A stretch of 64,000 nt of DNA, from positions 1 to 64,000 of the forward strand of contig SAPZ01000017.1 in assembly GCA_004020875.1 (NCBI GenBank). The letters run 5' to 3'. The notes beneath the pieces were generated by a model. That model did no database searches. It saw only the letters and a program-made list of their open reading frames with translations, and had not been told where the DNA came from. This document shows positions 62,006-64,000 of this stretch, one piece after another; the stretch's first letter is position 1; every line of letters starts with the position of its first letter. Origin of the DNA: Mesorhizobium sp. (GTDB lineage: Bacteria; Pseudomonadota; Alphaproteobacteria; Rhizobiales; Rhizobiaceae). A program made the translations under genes and the position numbers.

Positions 62006-63091
62006 TCAATCGAGCAGCTTTCGTTCCTTTGCCCAGTCCTTCACCTTGTCGGCAACCGGCAGGAATGGCGGATCGTCGTCGAAGTGATCGGCGAAAGCTT
62101 GGCCCAGCAAAGACGTCTCGACCGAGAACAGTTGGCCATCTTCGCGGGCCTCGGGATAAAGCTCAAGGAAGGCACTTCCGGCAGCGGCCGCCAGTGTTGG
62201 GACGCGCATCTGATGGATCAGCCAGTGCAGTAGCGTTCGGTCGCCGAGCATGCCGGAGCCCCTGACTGCCAGGGGCGCGGTCTCGGGTACTTTCAAGAGC
62301 CCACCCAACCAAGCGCGTACATCCTTATCGGGAGCAGCCTTGACTGCCGAACGCAGCGCAGTCATTGCGTCAGGCCCGCCTGAGACAGCGGTCTTGCGCA
62401 ACACTGGGCTCGCCAGGTCCCCGGAGCCAAGCTGGGTCAGCGCCCAGGCAGCCCAAAATCGCGGCGCTTCGTCGGCATCGTCCAACGCATGCCTCATCCC
62501 CCCGACGAGGTCTGTGCGCTTCAATGTTCCGGCCAAACGCAGTGCAGCGGCGCGCACGCCAGCATCCGGATCGTGCACCAGACGCCCCAGCATCTGCTTC
62601 GGGTCGACGCTATGTCCGATACACGCGGACACGCCCAAGTAACGCTTGAACGCCTCGTGCGCGCCGATCCAATCGCGGACCAGCGGCGCGATCGTCTGCG
62701 GCTTGTGCCAGGCCAACGCGCCTACAAGGCCAAGGGCATCGTCCGCCGCTTGCCGGCCCATTTCGACCGCTTCGGCAATGCGTTTCGGATCGGCTTGTTC
62801 GAACGCCGCCCAGGCAAAAACGAACAGCTCACCCTTCTGCGGAAAGTCCTGGTAGGCAGCGAAAATAAACGGCCAGGCGTCGAAGCCGGCGATGCGAATG
62901 CCATCAAGATTTGCCTCTAGCCGCTTGTCGACGCCAGCCACGGCCACCATGTCCGGCGGATCCGCCATCATCAGCGTATGGCGTTGCGCCCACAAAAACG
63001 CCGCCTGCTCGACATGTTGCCGGACGACTTCAGCGACAATGCTCGGCCGCGGTGCCGCGTCGAGATCGGTATTAGCTATCGCGGCCGACAT
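62006..63091 (-). CDS. T6SS-associated HEAT-repeat protein (TIGR02270-like)
   Basis: The 361-residue product is all helical with repeated HEAT-like motifs (VHDPDAGVRAAALRLAGTL, ALDDADEAPRFWAAWALTQLG). It resembles the TIGR02270 family seen beside vgrG genes. Its role is unknown; a scaffold or adaptor for effector loading is possible. Its ATG overlaps the stop of the DUF6484 gene by one base. It faces the DUF3396 gene tail to tail across 57 nt. Confidence 0.75.
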   Translation of the reverse strand: MSAAIANTDLDAAPRPSIVAEVVRQHVEQAAFLWAQRHTLMMADPPDMVAVAGVDKRLEANLDGIRIAGFDAWPFIFAAYQDFPQKGELFVFAWAAFEQADPKRIAEAVEMGRQAADDALGLVGALAWHKPQTIAPLVRDWIGAHEAFKRYLGVSACIGHSVDPKQMLGRLVHDPDAGVRAAALRLAGTLKRTDLVGGMRHALDDADEAPRFWAAWALTQLGSGDLASPVLRKTAVSGGPDAMTALRSAVKAAPDKDVRAWLGGLLKVPETAPLAVRGSGMLGDRTLLHWLIHQMRVPTLAAAAGSAFLELYPEAREDGQLFSVETSLLGQAFADHFDDDPPFLPVADKVKDWAKERKLLD

Positions 63092-63516
63092 CAGTTCAAG
63101 TCGATAGAGCCGCCGCGGATCCGGTTGGTGGCGCTCGCCTGGCTGGTCACATAGGTGCCGCGGATGATGATGCGCCCATCCTTTTCCATGAGGATCGTCG
63201 CCTCGCCGCAGCGCAGTTCGATGCGCTCTTCGCCCACTATGCGCACGCTTTCACCATCGCGAATAACTTGCGGCGAAGAAGCCTTTCGCGCAGGCTCGAC
63301 GATGCGCCCGACGATCAGCGGTCGGCCAGGATCGCCGTCCTGAAACAACAGCGCCACTTCGCTGCCTATCTCTTTTGAGGCAAGTTCGGTCAAGCTACGC
63401 GCCGGAATAGCGGTCTCCTTAGGATTGCCGGGGAAAACCACAAGCGGGTCGCCGCTGTCGAACCCGAGGAAAATCCCGATCACCACCCCTTCGATGCGTT
63501 CGCGCGTCTCGCCCAT
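63091..63516 (-). CDS. DUF6484 domain protein, T6SS-associated
   Basis: The 141-residue product is beta-rich with VIGIFLGFDSGDPLVVFPG at the start and GSEVALLFQDGDPGRPLIVGRI after it, the DUF6484 pattern. The second half has a VgrG-needle-like beta stretch (VRIVGEERIELRCGEATILMEKDGRIIIRG). Such proteins sit directly after vgrG and may cap or fit the spike. ATG 63516 (GAGG upstream) is preferred over GTG 63522. It ends at the HEAT gene start. Confidence 0.72.
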   Translation of the reverse strand: MGETRERIEGVVIGIFLGFDSGDPLVVFPGNPKETAIPARSLTELASKEIGSEVALLFQDGDPGRPLIVGRIVEPARKASSPQVIRDGESVRIVGEERIELRCGEATILMEKDGRIIIRGTYVTSQASATNRIRGGSIDLN

Positions 63517-63526
63517 GATCACATCC

Positions 63527-64000
63527 TCAGTTTTCGCTGATCTTCGAGCCCTTCATCGTGATGTCGCCGGACGCCTTGAGACTGATCGTGCCGGATCCCT
63601 TGATCGAGATGTCCTTACCCTCGATGCCGATCGAGCCGTCCTTCTTCATCATGATTTTGGCGGAGCCGCACTTTATCAGGATCTCGTCGCCGGCATCGAT
63701 CACCAACTTCTTGCCGACCTTGATCGAACTGTCCTCGCCGACGCTGATTGCGCTGCCTTTGGCAATGCCCAGCGTATGGGCGCCTCCAACGGTCGTGGAG
63801 TCATCGGCACCGACGCTTGCGCTGCGCGCCGCGCCAACGCTGAAAGTCTGAGTGCTTCCAACAGTAACACTTTGATCCGCGCCGACATTGACCGTCTGTG
63901 CCGCACCGATGTCCCAGCTGTCTGCGGCGCCGATGCTATGGCTTTGGCTGATACCCACGCTCACCGATCGCGTCGCGCCGATCGTGTTCGTCTGCGACGC
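63527..64000 (-). CDS. tssI: VgrG (TssI) spike protein, C-terminal part
   Basis: This frame is open to the right edge of the window, so only the C-terminal 157 residues of the protein are seen. They show the octapeptide-like SVGxxxSxxVGxxxTxxVG repeats of the gp5-type beta-helix needle, then a closing region with KLVIDAGDEILIKCG, IMMKKDGSIGIEG and SLKASGDITMKGSKI. The gp27/gp5 head must lie beyond 64000. It is first in the leftward trio vgrG-DUF6484-HEAT and probably carries the DUF4150 effector. Confidence 0.88.
   Translation of the reverse strand, partial: ASQTNTIGATRSVSVGISQSHSIGAADSWDIGAAQTVNVGADQSVTVGSTQTFSVGAARSASVGADDSTTVGGAHTLGIAKGSAISVGEDSSIKVGKKLVIDAGDEILIKCGSAKIMMKKDGSIGIEGKDISIKGSGTISLKASGDITMKGSKISEN

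Noticed and set aside
63650..63960. Regular short repeats near the right edge as a possible CRISPR or tandem DNA repeat
   Set aside because: The repeats are the coding sequence of the VgrG needle (Val-Gly every eight residues). The units vary and there are no spacers.

Overview
The window is GC-rich and reads as an alphaproteobacterium of the rhizobial group (Mesorhizobium-like). The basis is codon use, a rhizobial-type type VI secretion (T6SS) gene order, and families common there such as DUF3775 and the ArsR/SQR pair. The genus is inferred; there is no rRNA gene to settle it. I saw no tRNA, insertion sequence, integrase or CRISPR array.

The left half (about 1-33.6 kb) is a dense low-oxygen/stress island. 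In order it holds: a DUF2267-phosphoribosyltransferase-flavin-binding protein-MgtC group; a complete arginine deiminase operon (antiporter, deiminase, ornithine carbamoyltransferase, carbamate kinase); an MFS transporter; an alpha/beta hydrolase; an orphan GroEL; three tandem-domain universal stress proteins; a leftward polyhydroxyalkanoate group (small membrane protein, phasin, PHA synthase, cytochrome c, DUF3775); a flavin reductase; a three-BON protein; an accessory FtsH; an ABC-2 exporter; a divergent Nramp transporter; ChaB and two unknown small genes; a MacB-like ABC system with its adaptor; a Met-rich blue copper protein; a baeRF-like protein; and an ArsR repressor divergent from a sulfide:quinone reductase. 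What ties these together is a set of 13 clear FNR/ANR/FixK-type boxes (TTGAN-N4-NTCAA), nearly all in the short gaps upstream of transcription units and mostly 52-75 nt from the start codon. The island therefore looks like one oxygen-responsive regulon for energy (arginine fermentation, PHA, sulfide), protein quality control and general stress.

From 33.6 to 37.9 kb an RND efflux adaptor and pump follow the sulfide genes. From 37.9 kb to the right edge is a T6SS locus. clpV (tssH) points left, and tssA-B-C-hcp-tssE-F-G-fha-tssJ-K-L-M-tagF points right. Directly after tagF is what looks like the broken start of a PP2C phosphatase gene (pppA), cut where an effector cassette begins. The cassette is DUF2169 adaptor, a ketosynthase-fold protein without its catalytic residues, a DUF4150/PAAR-like protein with a C-terminal HNH-like toxin, a SUKH immunity protein and a DUF3396 immunity protein. 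Facing it are a HEAT-repeat protein, a DUF6484 protein and the C-terminal spike of a VgrG that runs off the window. All 13 core T6SS components are represented.
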